DNA from: Actinosynnema pretiosum
GTDB taxonomy: Bacteria > Actinomycetota > Actinomycetes > Mycobacteriales > Pseudonocardiaceae
Assembly (NCBI RefSeq): GCF_024171695.1
Contig: NZ_JAMTCF010000001.1
Span: 239,061-303,060 of the forward strand
Reading direction: 5' to 3'
Length of the DNA stretch: 64,000 nt
Made by a program: the position numbers and the translations under genes. Under the pieces are notes generated by a model. It worked only from the letters and a program-made list of their open reading frames with translations, was not told the DNA's origin and made no database searches. How positions within the stretch are numbered: the first letter of the stretch is position 1; every line of letters starts with the position of its first letter. This document shows positions 47,981-60,100 of the stretch, in pieces.

Positions 47981-49570
47981 TCAGCGCTTGCCGCTCCTGG
48001 CGAGCAGCGCGGCCCGGTCGACCTTGCCGTTGGCCGTGGTGGGCAGCTCGTCGAGCACCTGGACCTTCTGCGGCACCATGTAGTCCGGCAGCGCCTCCAT
48101 GCAGAACGCCTTGAGCTCCAGCTCCTCCAGCTCCGCGACACCGGCCGACAGGGTCACGTAGAGCACCAGCACCGGTTCCCGCTCGGCGAGGGGCAGCAGC
48201 ACGGCGGTGGCCGCGGCGACGCCGGGGAAGTCGGTGGCGCGGCGCTCGATCTCGCCCAGCTCCACCCGGTTGCCCCGGATCTTGACCTGCGAGTCGGCGC
48301 GCCCGACGAAGTACAGCTCGCCGTCCTCGCCGAGGCGGCCGAGGTCGCCGGTGCGGAACACGACCTGGCCGGAGCGCGGGTTGAGCGGGTCGGGCACCAG
48401 GGCGCGGGCGGTGGCCTCGGGGTCGTCCCAGTAGGCGGTGAACAGGGCGCCGCTGCGCAGGTGGATGTGGCCGACCGCGCCGACCTCGGAGACCGCGCCG
48501 CCGTCCTCGTCGTCGATGAGGGTCATCTCGGCGCCGGGGTGGGCGTGCCCGATGGACAGCTCCTCCACGTCGGGGCCGAGCGGGTCGGGGACGTCGGTGA
48601 AGGAGGCGGCGACGGACTCGGAGCTGCCGAAGCAGTTGACGATCCGCAGGCCGGGCAGCACCTCGCGCAGGGTCCGCAGCTCGGGCAGCGGGAACTTCTC
48701 GCCGGAGTAGAGGATGCCCTTGATGCCGCCGCCCAGCTCGGCGAGGAGCTCGGTCTCGTGCTTGAGGACGGGGCGCCAGATCGACGGGACGCCGTCGACC
48801 TGGGTGGCGCGCGAGTCGTGCAGGAACTGGAGGAACCGGCGCGGCCAGCGCAGCAGGTCGCGCGGGACCGGGACGACGGACGCGCCGCTGCCCAGGGCGA
48901 GGCCGATGTCCAGCAGGGAGAAGTCGAACTGGAGCGGCGGGGTGGTGGCGACCCGGTCCTCGGCGGAGACGATGCCGTGGGCGAGCATCCCCCGGAAGAA
49001 CGCGAGGATCGCGCGGTGGCTCATCACGACGCCCTTGGGGCGGCCGGTGGTGCCCGAGGTGAAGATCATGTACGCCGGGTCGGCGGGGGTGATCTCCCTG
49101 CGGTGCCGGACGCGGGGCAGCGGCGCGCGGTCGACGGCGAGCCCGTCAGGGCCGAACCGGGCGAGCCCGACCGACTCGGGCAGCCCCTCGCGGCGGCCGG
49201 TGTCGGCCTGGAGGTGCAGCGCGGGCTCGACGGTGTCCACGATGGCGCGCAGGCGTTGCGCCGGGGTCTCGGGGCTGACCGGGATGTAGGTCAGGCCGAG
49301 GGTGGAGCACGCCAGGAGGGCGGTGACGGACCAGGGCGTGGTGTCGGACTCCAGGATCACCCGGTCGCCGACGTCCAGGCCCAGCTCGTCCAGCCGGGCG
49401 GCGAGCGAGGTGACCCGGCGCTCCAGCTGCCGGTAGGAGATCGTGCCGACCTCGCCGTTGGCGCACTCGACGACCGCGGGCGCCTCGGGGGTCAGCCGGG
49501 CTCCCGCGAGCAGGAATTCGTGCAGCGTCGCGACTGATTCCTGCGCGCGCGCGAATACTTCTCGGACCAT
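47981..49570 (-). CDS. Beta-amino acid adenylation ligase, VinN-like
   Basis: A 529-residue stand-alone adenylation enzyme with MIFTSGTTGRPKG (A3), LQFDFSLLD (A4), NCFGSSES (A5), FRTGDLGRL (A7/A8) and ANGKVDRAAL with Lys516 (A10). In VinN, adjacent Asp230-Phe231 help to recognise a beta-amino group; the matching pair here is Asp216-Phe217 in QFDFS. This supports activation of the beta-amino acid starter and loading onto the discrete ACP at 49790. The ATG at 49570 was chosen with GAGAGG 11 nt upstream; a GTG at 49582 is possible but overlaps that site. The gene is transcribed alone, divergent from the ACP gene and convergent with the VinM-like gene. The substrate is inferred to be 3-aminobutyrate or beta-glutamate. 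Confidence 0.82.
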   Translation of the reverse strand: MVREVFARAQESVATLHEFLLAGARLTPEAPAVVECANGEVGTISYRQLERRVTSLAARLDELGLDVGDRVILESDTTPWSVTALLACSTLGLTYIPVSPETPAQRLRAIVDTVEPALHLQADTGRREGLPESVGLARFGPDGLAVDRAPLPRVRHRREITPADPAYMIFTSGTTGRPKGVVMSHRAILAFFRGMLAHGIVSAEDRVATTPPLQFDFSLLDIGLALGSGASVVPVPRDLLRWPRRFLQFLHDSRATQVDGVPSIWRPVLKHETELLAELGGGIKGILYSGEKFPLPELRTLREVLPGLRIVNCFGSSESVAASFTDVPDPLGPDVEELSIGHAHPGAEMTLIDDEDGGAVSEVGAVGHIHLRSGALFTAYWDDPEATARALVPDPLNPRSGQVVFRTGDLGRLGEDGELYFVGRADSQVKIRGNRVELGEIERRATDFPGVAAATAVLLPLAEREPVLVLYVTLSAGVAELEELELKAFCMEALPDYMVPQKVQVLDELPTTANGKVDRAALLARSGKR

Positions 49571-49789
49571 GCTCCGGAACACCTCTCAACCACGGTCGAA
49601 GTCACACGGTGAAAAGACTCGCCCCGACGCTATCAGCGCAGGTAGAAGACCTGCCCCCGAGTCAAACCCCTAGCGCCCCCCTAACCGCTGGAATCACCCC
49701 CCGACCTGGTGCGGAAATCATTCCGGAAGGGTTTTTGCGGTGCTAGCTTCGGGATGAGCCGGACCATTGACCCGTGAGGTGGACGTTCC
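49571..49789. promoter_or_regulatory. Divergent promoter region between VinN-like and ACP genes
   Basis: A 219-bp region driving the VinN-like gene (minus) and ACP gene (plus). It contains CCCCTA at 49667-49672 and again at 49678-49683, 11 bp apart. This motif and spacing also occur upstream of the P450/aminomutase operons. No -10/-35 pair was assigned with confidence. Confidence 0.5.
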
Positions 49790-50038
49790 ATGTGGGACCA
49801 GCGTTTCGAGGAAATCCTGCGCAAGCACCTGCCGTTCGCCGAGCCGGGTGACGAGCTGGCCGAGGACGCGGACCTGCGCGACCTCGGCCTGGACTCGCTG
49901 GCGATGGTGGACCTGCTGGCGGACCTGGAGAAGGGCTTCGCGGTGCGCTTCCGCGACGACGCGCTGAAGGCCGCGACGTTCCGCACGCCGAGCACGCTGT
50001 GGGCGGCGCTGTCGGGGCTGCTGGAGCCGTCGGCCTGA
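49790..50038 (+). CDS. Discrete acyl carrier protein, VinL-like
   Basis: An 82-residue free-standing carrier protein. The phosphopantetheine attachment site is Ser36 in RDLGLDSLAMVDLL, followed by an acidic helix II, as in ACPs. The ATG at 49790 has GAGG about 10 nt upstream. It is transcribed alone between divergent and convergent minus-strand genes. By analogy with VinL it carries the beta-aminoacyl starter made by the VinN-like ligase, then the dipeptide made by the VinM-like ligase, and hands it to the VinK-like acyltransferase. Confidence 0.88.
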   Translation: MWDQRFEEILRKHLPFAEPGDELAEDADLRDLGLDSLAMVDLLADLEKGFAVRFRDDALKAATFRTPSTLWAALSGLLEPSA

Positions 50039-50077
50039 GCGGGGGGCGGCACGGTGCCGGGCTGAGCGCCCGACGCG

Positions 50078-50111
50078 GAAGGGGGAGGTCCCGGACGGGA
50101 CCTCCCCCTTC
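50078..50111. terminator. Bidirectional hairpin terminator
   Basis: A perfect 16-bp stem (50078-50093 with 50096-50111; GAAGGGGGAGGTCCCG type) with almost no loop lies between the convergent ACP and iminopeptidase-like genes. A few central pairs would open to form the loop. Confidence 0.8.
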
Positions 50112-50162
50112 GCCGCGCTCGGGGTGGGCGGCTCGGCCGCCGGACCTCGATCGCGCCGCGCC

Positions 50163-51053
50163 CTACAACCCCTTCAGGAACTCCAGCAGCACCCGGTGGA
50201 AGTGCTCCGGGTTCTCCGCGTGCGGCAGGTGGCTGGAGTCCGGGATCACCTCGTAGCGGGCGCCGGGGATCAGCTCGTGGAACGGGGCGGTGGCCCCCTC
50301 GGTGATCTCGTCGTGCTCGCCGCGCAGCACCAGGGTCGGGGCGGTGATGTTCGGCAGGAGGGGGATCACCGAGTGGTCCTTGAGGGTGCCGGTGATGTGG
50401 AACTCGTTGGGACCGTTCATGGTCCCGTACACCGTGGGGTCCGCCGAGATCTCCAGCAGGCTGGCCTCCAGCTCTGCGGGCACCGGCTGGACGCGGCACA
50501 CGTGCCTCCGGTAGAAGACCTCGCTGGCCGACCTGTACTCCGCGCTGTCGGTGGTGCCCGCCGCCTCGTGGCGCAGCAGGCGCTCGTTCACCACCGGCGG
50601 CAGGGTCTTGCGCAGCTCCGCCAGCTCCTCGATCCACAGCGGGTACGAGGCGGGCGCGTTGGCGATCACCAGGCCCTCCAGGCCCTCCGGCCTGCGGGCC
50701 GCCCACTCGGCGACCAGGACGCCGCCCCAGGACTGTCCGAAGAGGACGTTCCGGTCGGCGATGCCGAGCGCCTCCAGCAGGTTCTCCAGCTCGTCCAGGA
50801 ACAGCTCGGACGTCCAGAAGTCCCCACCCCGGTCCCGCAGGTGGGTGGAGCCGCCGTTGCCGAGCTGGTCGTAGTGCACCACCGGCCAGCCGTCGTCGAC
50901 CAGGCGGGTCAGCGGCAGCAGGTAGTCGTGGGTGCTGCCGGGACCGCCGTGCACCGCGACGACCGGCGGGCGGTCGCCGTCCAGGTCCCCGGTGACCCGG
51001 TACCACGTGCGGTACGGCCCGAACGGCACCGCTCCCTTGGCGCTGGGGACCAT
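50163..51053 (-). CDS. Proline iminopeptidase-family amidase, VinJ-like (removes protecting amino acid)
   Basis: A 296-residue alpha/beta hydrolase of the proline iminopeptidase family. The oxyanion motif is HGGPGSTHDY, the nucleophile elbow GQSWGG, the acid GEHDEIT, and the catalytic His lies in SSHLPHAENP. The N-terminal VPFGPYRTWYRVTG is typical, which favours ATG 51053 (AGGGG upstream) over TTG 51095. In vicenistatin-type pathways VinJ removes the terminal alanine from the completed polyketide so that the free amine can attack the thioester. It lies 84 bp downstream of the thioesterase-bearing PKS gene in the same direction, so it is probably co-transcribed. Other iminopeptidase substrates cannot be excluded, but context strongly supports deprotection. 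Confidence 0.85.
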   Translation of the reverse strand: MVPSAKGAVPFGPYRTWYRVTGDLDGDRPPVVAVHGGPGSTHDYLLPLTRLVDDGWPVVHYDQLGNGGSTHLRDRGGDFWTSELFLDELENLLEALGIADRNVLFGQSWGGVLVAEWAARRPEGLEGLVIANAPASYPLWIEELAELRKTLPPVVNERLLRHEAAGTTDSAEYRSASEVFYRRHVCRVQPVPAELEASLLEISADPTVYGTMNGPNEFHITGTLKDHSVIPLLPNITAPTLVLRGEHDEITEGATAPFHELIPGARYEVIPDSSHLPHAENPEHFHRVLLEFLKGL

Positions 51054-51137
51054 CAGGTCGCACTTCCCCTCGTGTAGAAAACCCCGGTGTGACAAGGAGG
51101 AGGGGGCGCGCGGACCGGCGCGCGCCCCCGGTCCCGC

Positions 51138-54100
51138 CTACAGGCCGCGCGACCAGTCCCGGACGGCGTCGGCGGTGGCGGCGACGGTCGACTCCATCAT
51201 GGTGAAGTGGTCGCCCGGCACCTCCACGAGCTGGTGCGGCGCCTCCCACACCGCCCGCCAGGTGCCGTCGCCCTCCTCGCCGGTCAGCGACTCCTGCGGG
51301 CGGACGAACAGCACGGGCGCGGCCAGGTCCGCCACCGGGCAGCCCGGCAGCAGCTCCGAGTAGCGGCCCATCGCGGAGAGCCGGGCGCTGCCGAACTCGC
51401 CGAACTCCGACTCCCGCGCCAGCAGCGAGTTCATCATGGCCCCGAAGAACGTGGCCGACGTGTCGCCGGTGGTCGGGTAGGTGTCCAGCAGCGCGACCCC
51501 GGCGGGGCCGTGCCCGTCCCGCTCCAGCAGCGCCGCCGTGGCCTGCGCGAACAGGCCGCCGGAGGAGTAGCCGATCAGCACGTACGGGCGCCCCGCCTCG
51601 GCGATCGGGCGGATCGCCTCGGCGAAGTGCCCGGCCGCCGCCGCTGCGGTGGCGGGCAGCGCCTCACCGCGCTGGAAGCCGGGCGTGGGCAGCACGAGCA
51701 CGTCCCGCTCGTCCCGGAACCGGGCGGCGAAGCGGGCGTACTGCTGCGGCCCGCCCAGCGCCATCGGCGAGGCGAAGCACACGATCACGGGCCCGCCGTC
51801 ACCGCTGGTCAGCCGCACCGGCGGCTGGACCGGACCGGCCTGCGCGACGCTCTCGAACGAGTCGCGGACGTGCGCCGCCGCGCTGATCAGGGCGAGGCCC
51901 TGGGCGACCCGGCCCGCGTCCACCGCCTGCCGGAACAGGGCGCTGAGCGTGTCCTCGCCCGACTCGGCCCGCGCCGGTGCGGCCTGGGCCGTCCCGGCGG
52001 CGGGCGCCGAGGCCAGCTCGACGCGCAGGTGCGCGGCGAGCAGGGCGGGCGTGCCGTGGTCGAACACCACCGAGGTGGGCAGCCGCAGGCCGGTCGCGGC
52101 GCCGACGGCGTTGCGCAGCTCCACGGCGGTCAGCGAGTCCAGGCCCAGCTCCACGAACGCCCGGTCCGGCTCGACCGAGTCGGGACCGTCGTAGCCGAGC
52201 ACCGAGGCCGCGCAGGTGCGGACCAGCAGCCGCAGCCGCTCGTCCTGGCTCTCGTCGTCCAGCCCGGCGAGGGCCCTGCGCAGGACGTCCGGGTCGGCCG
52301 TGGCCTGACCGCCCGAGGAACCCGCGCGGCGGGTGGGCAGCAGGCCGGTGAGGATCGGCGGGACCTGGCCGGGCGCGGCGTCCCTGAGGTCGAACCGGAC
52401 CGGCGCGACCACGGGCGCGGGCAGCGCGCACGCCGCGTCGAACAGGGCCAGGCCCTCCGGCTCGGCCAGCGGCAGCACGCCGCCGCGCGCCATGCGGCCC
52501 CGGCCGGAGTCGCCGAGCGCGCCGGTCATGGCGCTGTCGGCGGCCCACAGGCCCCAGGCCAGGGACTGCGCGGGCAGGCCCGCCGCCCTGCGGTGCGTGG
52601 CGAGCGCGTCCAGGAAGGCGTTGGCCGCCGCGTAGTTGGCCTGCCCCGCGCCGCCGAGCAGGCCCGACGCGGAGGAGAACAGCACGAACGCGGTCAGGTC
52701 GGTGGTCAGCTCGTGCAGGTTGAGCGCCGCGTCGACCTTGGGTCGCAGCACCGCGTCGACCCGCTCGGGGGTGAGCGAGGCGAGCACGCCGTCGTCCAGC
52801 ACACCGGCGGTGTGCACGACGGCGGTGACCGGGTGGGTGGCCAGGAGCCCCGCCAGGGCGTCCCGGTCGGCGGCGTCGCAGGCGAGGACGTCGACCCGCG
52901 CGCCGAGGGCGGTCAGGTCGGCGGCCAGCTCGGTGGCGCCGGGCGCCGCCGGGCCGCGCCTGCTGGCCAGCACCAGCCGCCGCACGCCGTGCGCGGTGAC
53001 CAGGTGCCTGGCGACCAGCGCGCCGAGCGCCCCGGTGCCGCCGGTGACCAGCACGGTGCTGTCCGCGTCGAACGAGCCGCTGGGCTCGCCGACCGCGACC
53101 GCCCGCGCCAGCCTGGCGGCCCGCAGCTCGCCGCCGCGCGCCACCAGCTGCGGCTCGCCGGACGCGAGCGCCTTCGGCAGCGCCCGCGCCGACTCGTCCT
53201 CGCCGTCCAGGTCGACCAGGACGACCCGGTCGGGGTTCTCGGACTGGGCGGAGCGGGTCAGGCCCCACACGGCCGCGCTGACCGGGTCGGAGCCGTCCTG
53301 CGCGCCCCTGGTGAGCACGAGCAGCCGGGCCGCCGCGCGGCGGGGCTCGGCCAGCCACGCCTGGAGGGTGGCGAGGGCGCGGTGGGCGGTGGCCCGGACG
53401 GAGGCGGCGTCGAGCGGGCCGCCGGGCGCGAACTGGACCACGACCACGTCGGGCCCGTCGGCGTCGTCGGTGGCGTGGCCGAGCGCGGTGAGGTCGGTGT
53501 GCGCCTCCACCTCGCAGCCCTGCGCCTTGAGGGCCGCGCCGACCCGCAGGTCGTCGCCGCCGAGCAGGGCCCAGCGGCCGGTGACCGGCTCGGCGGTGAC
53601 CCGCGCGGGGGTCCACTCAAGCTGGTGCAGGGCGTCGCCGCGCGGGGCGGTGCGGCCGGTGAAGGGGCGCAGCGCCAGCGAGCGCACCGACACCACCGGG
53701 GACCCGGTGTCGTCGGCCAGCTCCAGCGCGGCCTCGTCCCGGCCGAGCAGGGTGATCCTGGCCCGCAGCGCGCCCGCGCCCTCGGCGTGCTGGGCGACGC
53801 CGGAGAAGGCGAACGGGAGCGCGGTGGGCGCGTCGGCGCCGCGCAGCAGGCCGATGGCCTGGACGGCGGCGTCGAACGCGGCCGGGTGCAGCCCGAACGC
53901 GCGGGCGTCGGCGGTGGCGGCGCCGGGCAGGGCGATCTCGGCGAACAGCTGCTCGTCCCCGGCCTGCCAGACCCGGCGCAGGCCCTGGAACACCGGGCCG
54001 TAGACCAGCCCGGCCTCGGCCATCTCCGGGTAGAGGCCGTCGACGTCCAGCTCGGTGGCGCCGGGCGGCGGCCACTCGGTGAGCGCGACCCCCGGCTCCG

Positions 54101-57100
54101 GCGCGTCGGGGACCAGGACGCCCTCGGCGTGCGTGGTCCACGGGTCGTCGTCGGCCGCGTCCTGCTCCCGGCCGTGCACGGTGACGGCGCGGTGGCCGTT
54201 CGCGTCCGGGGCGGAGACGCTGACCTGGACGCTGACCCCGTCGTCCTCGGGCAGCGCCAGGGGCGCGTGCAGGGTCAGCTCGGCCAGCGCGCCGCAGCCG
54301 ACCCGCTTGCCCGCCTGGAGGGCCAGCTCGACCAGGCCGGTGCCGGGCACCAGGACCGCGCCGCCGACGGCGTGGTCGAGCAGCCACGGGTGGGCGTGCC
54401 GGGAGAGCAGGCCGGTGGCGAGCAGGCCGCCGGTGCCGGGGAGGGTGGTGGTGGCGGCCAGCAGCGGGTGCGCGGCGGCGCGCAGGCCGGTGGAGGTGAC
54501 GTCGCCGCCCTCGGTGGCGCCGTCCATCCAGTAGCGCCTGCGCTGGAACGCGTAGGTGGGCAGGTCGACGCGGCCCGCGCGGCGACCGGCGTAGAACGCG
54601 GTCCAGTCCGCCGACGCGCCGGTGACGTGCAGCCTGGCCAGCGCGGTGGCGGCGGTGGTGGCCTCGTCGTGGCCCTTGCGCTGGGCCGGGACGAGGGTGG
54701 CGGTGGTGCGGTCGGCGGCGAGGCCGGTGAGCACCCCGTCCGGGCCGATCTCCACGAACCTGGTGGCGCCCGCCGACTCCAGCGCGGCGAAGGCGTCGTC
54801 GAAGCGGACGGCCTGGCGCACGTGCCGCACCCAGTGGTCGGCGGTGACCAGGTCGTCGCCGGTGGCGGGCGCGCCGGTCACGGTGGACACGACGGTGATC
54901 ACCGGCTCGTGGTAGGCGATCTTGTCGGCGACCTCGCGGAACTGCGCGAGCATCGGCTCCATGAGCGGCGAGTGGAAGGCGTGCGAGACGCGCAACCGCT
55001 TGCTGCGCCTGCCGTCCAGGGCGGCGGCGACCTGCCCGACCGCGTCCTCGGCGCCGGAGACGACCACCGAGGTGGGGCCGTTGACGGCGGCCACGCTGAC
55101 CCGCTCGTCAAGCAGGGGAAGGACTTCCTCCTCGGTGGCCTCGACCGCGAGCATCGCGCCGCCGGACGGGAGCGCCTGCATCAGCCTGCCGCGCGCGGCG
55201 ACCAGCTTGCAGGCGTCCACCAGGGAGAGCACGCCCGCGACGTGCGCGGCGGCGATCTCGCCGATGGAGTGCCCGGCCAGGAAGTCCGGTCGCACGCCCC
55301 AGGACTCCAGCAGCCGGTAGAGGGCGACCTCGAACGCGAAGATCGCGGGCTGGCTGTACCCCGTGCGGTCCAACAGCTCCTGGTCGTCGCCGAGGACGAC
55401 CTGGTCGAGCGGGCGGTCGAGCAGCGGGTCGAAGTGGCCGCAGACCACCTCGAACGTCTCGCGGAAGACCGGGAAGGCCTCGCGCAGCCCGCGCCCCATG
55501 CCGATCCGCTGCGCGCCCTGCCCGGTGAACAGGAACGCCAGCTTGCCGGAGCCCGCGCGGCCCCGCGCGGTGGTCGGGGTCTGCGCTCCGTCGAGCAGGG
55601 CGCGCAGCCCGGCCAGGAGTTCGGCGCGGTCGCCGCCGACGACGGCGGCCCGGTGCTCCAGCGCGGCCCTGCGGGTCGCGGCGGCCAGCGCCACCTCCAC
55701 GTCGTCGTGCGGCGCGCCGTCCACGAACGCGAGCAGGCGCTCGGTCTGCTCGCGCAGGGCCTCGGCGGACTTCGCCGACACCACCAGGGCGACCGGGGCC
55801 GCGCTCTGGTCGGCGGCCGGGGCGGCGGGCGCCTCGGGCGCCTGCTCGGCGAGGTCGGGGGCCTGCTCGACGATGACGTGCGCGTTGGTGCCGCTGATGC
55901 CGAAGGACGACACGCCCGCGCGGCGCGGACGACCGGTCTCCGGCCACGGCCGGGCCTCGGTCAGCAGCTCGACCGCGCCCTCGCCCCACTCGACCTTCGC
56001 CGAGGGCTCGTCCACGTGCAGCGTCTTCGGGATGGCGCCGTGCCGCATGGCCATGACCATCTTGATGATGCCCGCGACACCGGCTGCGGCCTGGCTGTGG
56101 CCGATGTTGGACTTGATCGAGCCGAGCAGCAGCGGCTCGGGCCGGTCCTGGCCGTAGGTGGCGATGAGCGCCTGCGCCTCGATCGGGTCGCCGAGGGAGG
56201 TGCCGGTGCCGTGCGCCTCCACGGCGTCCACTTCGGACGGTCGAAGGCCCGCGTTGGCCAGCGCGGCGCGGATGACCCGCTGCTGCGACGGGCCGTTGGG
56301 GGCGGTGAGGCCGTTGGACGCGCCGTCCTGGTTCACCGCCGTGCCGCGCACGACGGCGAGCACCTGGTGGCCGTTGCGGCGGGCGTCCGAGAGCCGCTCC
56401 ACGACCAGCGCGCCGACGCCCTCGGACCAGCCGGTGCCGTCCGCGCCGGAGGCGAAGGACTTGCAGCGCCCGTCGGGGGCGAGCCCGTTCTGGCGGGAGA
56501 ACTCCACGAACGTCTCGGGCGTGGACATGACGGTCACGCCGCCGACGACCGCCAGCGAGCACTCCCCCGACCGCAGCGCCTGCGCGGCCAGGTGCAGCGC
56601 GACCAGCGACGAGGAGCACGCGGTGTCCACCGACACGGCCGGGCCTTCGAGGCCGAAGGTGTAGGAGATGCGGCCGGTGACCACGCTGCCCGCGTTGTGG
56701 CCGGTCAGGTAGTCGTGGTACATGACGCCGGCGAACACGCCGGTGGGGCTGCCCTTGAGCGAGGCGGGGTCGATGCCCGCCCGCTCGAACGCCTCCCACG
56801 AGGTCTCCAGCAGCAACCGCTGCTGCGGGTCGATCAGCACGGCCTCGCGGGGGCTGATGCCGAAGAACTCGGCGTCGAACTGGGCCGCGTCGTGCAGGAA
56901 CCCGCCCTGCGCCACGTAGGTGGTGTCGGGCCGGGTGCGCGTCGGGTCGTGCAGCCTGCGCACGTCCCAGCCCCGGTCGGTCGGGAACGGGCCGATCGCG
57001 TCGGAGCCGTCGGCGACCAGGTCCCACAGGTCCTCGGGCGAGCGCACGCCGCCGGGGTAGCGGCAGGCCATGCCGACGATGACCACCGGGTCGTCGCCGG

Positions 57101-60100
57101 TGGTGGCGCGGACCGGGGCGGCGGCGCGCTCGGCGGGCGCGCTGCCCGCCAGCTCGCCCAGGACGTGCTGGGCGAGCACGCGCGGGGACGGGTGGTCGAA
57201 GACCAGGGTGGTGGGCAGCCGCAGCCCGGTGGCGGCGGAGACCGCGTTGCGGAACTCGACGGCGGTGAGCGAGTCGAAGCCGAGTTCCTGGAAGGCCCGG
57301 TCGGGGTCGACGGCGGTGGCGGAGGCGTGGCCGAGGACGGCGGCGGCCTGCGCGACGACGACGTCGAGCACGGCGTCGAGCGCCTGCTCCGCGCCCAGGC
57401 CCGCGACCCGCTCGGCCAGCTCGCCGGTGGGCGCGGCGCCCGCGGCGGCGGTGCGGCGGGTCGGACCGGCGAGCGCGCGCCACAGCGGGGCGAGCGCCTC
57501 GCCCTGGTTGCGCAGCCCGGCGGGCTCGACGCGGACCGGGGCGACGAGCGCGCGGCCCGAGGCGAGCGCGGCGTCGAACAGGGCGACACCGTCCTCCTCG
57601 GACAGCGCGAGGACGCCGCCGCGCGCCATGCGGGCGATGGCCTCGGCGTCCAGGCCGCCGGTCATGGAGCTGCCGTCCAGGTCCCACAGGCCCCAGGCGA
57701 TGGAGGTGGCGGGCTGGCCGTTGGTCCTGCGGTGCTGGGCGAGCGCGTCCAGGTAGGCGTTGGCCGCGGCGTAGTTGCCCTGGCCGGGCGCGCCGAGCAC
57801 GCCGGAGAGCGAGGAGAACACCACGAACGCGGACAGGTCACCGGTCAGCTCGTGCAGGTTCCACGCGGCGTCGGACTTGGGGCGCAGCACGGTGTCCAGG
57901 CGCTCGGGGGTGAGCGCGGTGACGACGCCGTCGTCGAGCACACCGGCGGCGTGCACGACGGCCGACACCTCGATCCCGTCCAGGGCGAGGGCGAGCGCGT
58001 CCCGGTCGGCGGCGTCGCAGGCCTTCAGCGCCACGCGGGCGCCCAGCGCCTCCAGCTCGGCCACGAACCCGGCCGCGCCCTCGGCGGCCAGGCCCCGGCG
58101 GCTGAGCAGGACCAGGTCCCGCACGCCGCGCGCGGCCACCAGGTGCCGCGAGACGACCTTGCCGAGCGCGCCGGTCGCGCCCGTGACGACGACCGCGCCC
58201 GAGCCGAAGCCGGGGTCCTCCGCGTCTGCGGGCGGGGTGGCGCGGACGAAGCGGGGGTAGTGGCCGACGCCGTCGCGGAACACCACCTGCGGCTCGCCGG
58301 AGGCCAGCGCGACCGGCAGCGCCCGCTCCAGGTCGGTCCAGTCGTCCAGGTCCACCAGCAGGAACAGGTCGGGGTTCTCGGCCTGCGCGGTGCGCACCAG
58401 GCCCCACACCGCCGCACCGGCCAGGTCGGGGGCGGCCTCGCCGCGCACCGACACCGCGCCCTCGGTCACCACGACCAGGTGCGACGCGGCGAACCTGTTC
58501 TCCGACAACCAGGTCTGGAGCACCGCGAGCACCCGGTGCACCTCGGCGCGCGCCGAGTCCGGGTCGGCGCAGCCCGCGATGGGCAGCACCACGACGCCGG
58601 GCGCCTCCGCGCCCACCTCGCCCCACGCGGTCCAGGTCACCGGGTCGGCGGCGCCCCGCTCCAGCGCGGTCCAGCCGACCTCCAGCAGCGAGCCCCGGCC
58701 GGTGGCGGCCCGCCCGGCGTCGCGGGCCTGGCGCAGCGCCAGCGCGTCGACGGTGAGCACGGGCGCGCCGGTCGGGTCGGCGACGGCGAGGGCGACGGCG
58801 TTGCCGGTGGGCGTGACGCGCACCCGCACCGACGACGCGCCGGTGGCGTGCACGGCGACCCCGTTCCAGGCGAACGGGAGCGTGGCGGGCCGGTCCTCGC
58901 CGCCGGTGAGCGCGATGGCGTGCAGCGCGGCGTCGAGCAGCGCCGGGTGCGCCTCGTAGCCGGTGGCGTCGACCTCCTCGGGCAGGGCGACCTCGGCGAA
59001 CACCTCGTCACCGCGCTTCCAGGCCGCGCGCAGGCCCCGGAACGCGGGCCCGTACTCCAGCCCGGCGGACGCCAGGCCGTCGTGCAGGCCGTCGAGGGCG
59101 ACCACCTCGGCGCCGGTGGGCGGCCACTCGGTGAGCGCGGCGCCCGCCGGGGCTCCGGGGGCCAGCACGCCGGTCGCGTGCCGGGTCCACGGGTCGCCGG
59201 GGGTGGCGTCGTCGCGGGAGTGCACGGCGAGCGCCCGGCGGCCGGTCTCGTCCGGCGCGTCCAGGGTGACCTGCACCTGGAGCGCGGCGTCGTCCGGCAG
59301 CGCGAGCGGCGCGGCGAGCGTCAACTCCTCCACCGAGCCGCAGCCCACGGCCGCGCCCGCCCTGGTGGCGAGTTCGAGGAAACCCGTGCCGGGGAACAGG
59401 ACCGCGCCGCCCACGCGGTGGTCGGCCAGCCACGGGTGGGTGCGGGTGGAGAGCCTGCCGGTGAGCACGACGGTCCCGGAACCGGCGACGGTCATGGCCG
59501 CGCCGAGCAGCGGGTGGTCGGTGGCGTCCATGCCCGCGCCGACCGGGTCGCCGACGACGGCCGGGTCGTCCATCCAGAACCGCTCGTGCTGGAAGGCGTA
59601 GGTGGGCAGGGCGACGCGCCGCGCGCCACGTCCGGCGAAGAAGGCGGCCCAGTCGACCGGGACGCCGTGCGCGTGGACCTGGGCGAGCGCGGTGACCAGC
59701 GCGGCGGTCTCGGCGCGGTCTCGGCGCTGGGCCGCGACGAGGGCGGCCCGCTCGGCGGTGGCCTGGGCCATGCCGGTGAGCACGCCGTCCGGGCCGACCT
59801 CCAGGAACCGGGTGGCGCCGCGCGCGGTCAGCTCCCGGACGCCGTCGGCGAACCGGACGGCCTGGCGCACGTGCCGCACCCAGTAGTCGGCGGTGACCAG
59901 GTCGTCGTCGGTGGCGAGCGCGCCGGTGACGGTGGAGACGACGGCGGTGGTGGGCGCGTGGAAGGCGATCGTGGCGGCGACCTCGCGGAACTGCGCCAGC
60001 ATCGGCTCCATGAGCGGGGAGTGGAAGGCGTGCGAGACGCGCAACCGCTTGGTGCGACGGCCTTCCAGCTTCGCGGCGATCCCGTCCACCGCGTCCTCGG

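Noticed and set aside
53850-53880. DH second motif ending in Gln (DAAVQ, and DAALQ near 63940) rather than His
   Set aside because: DxxxQ and DxxxH are both common in active dehydratase domains, so this is not evidence of inactivity.
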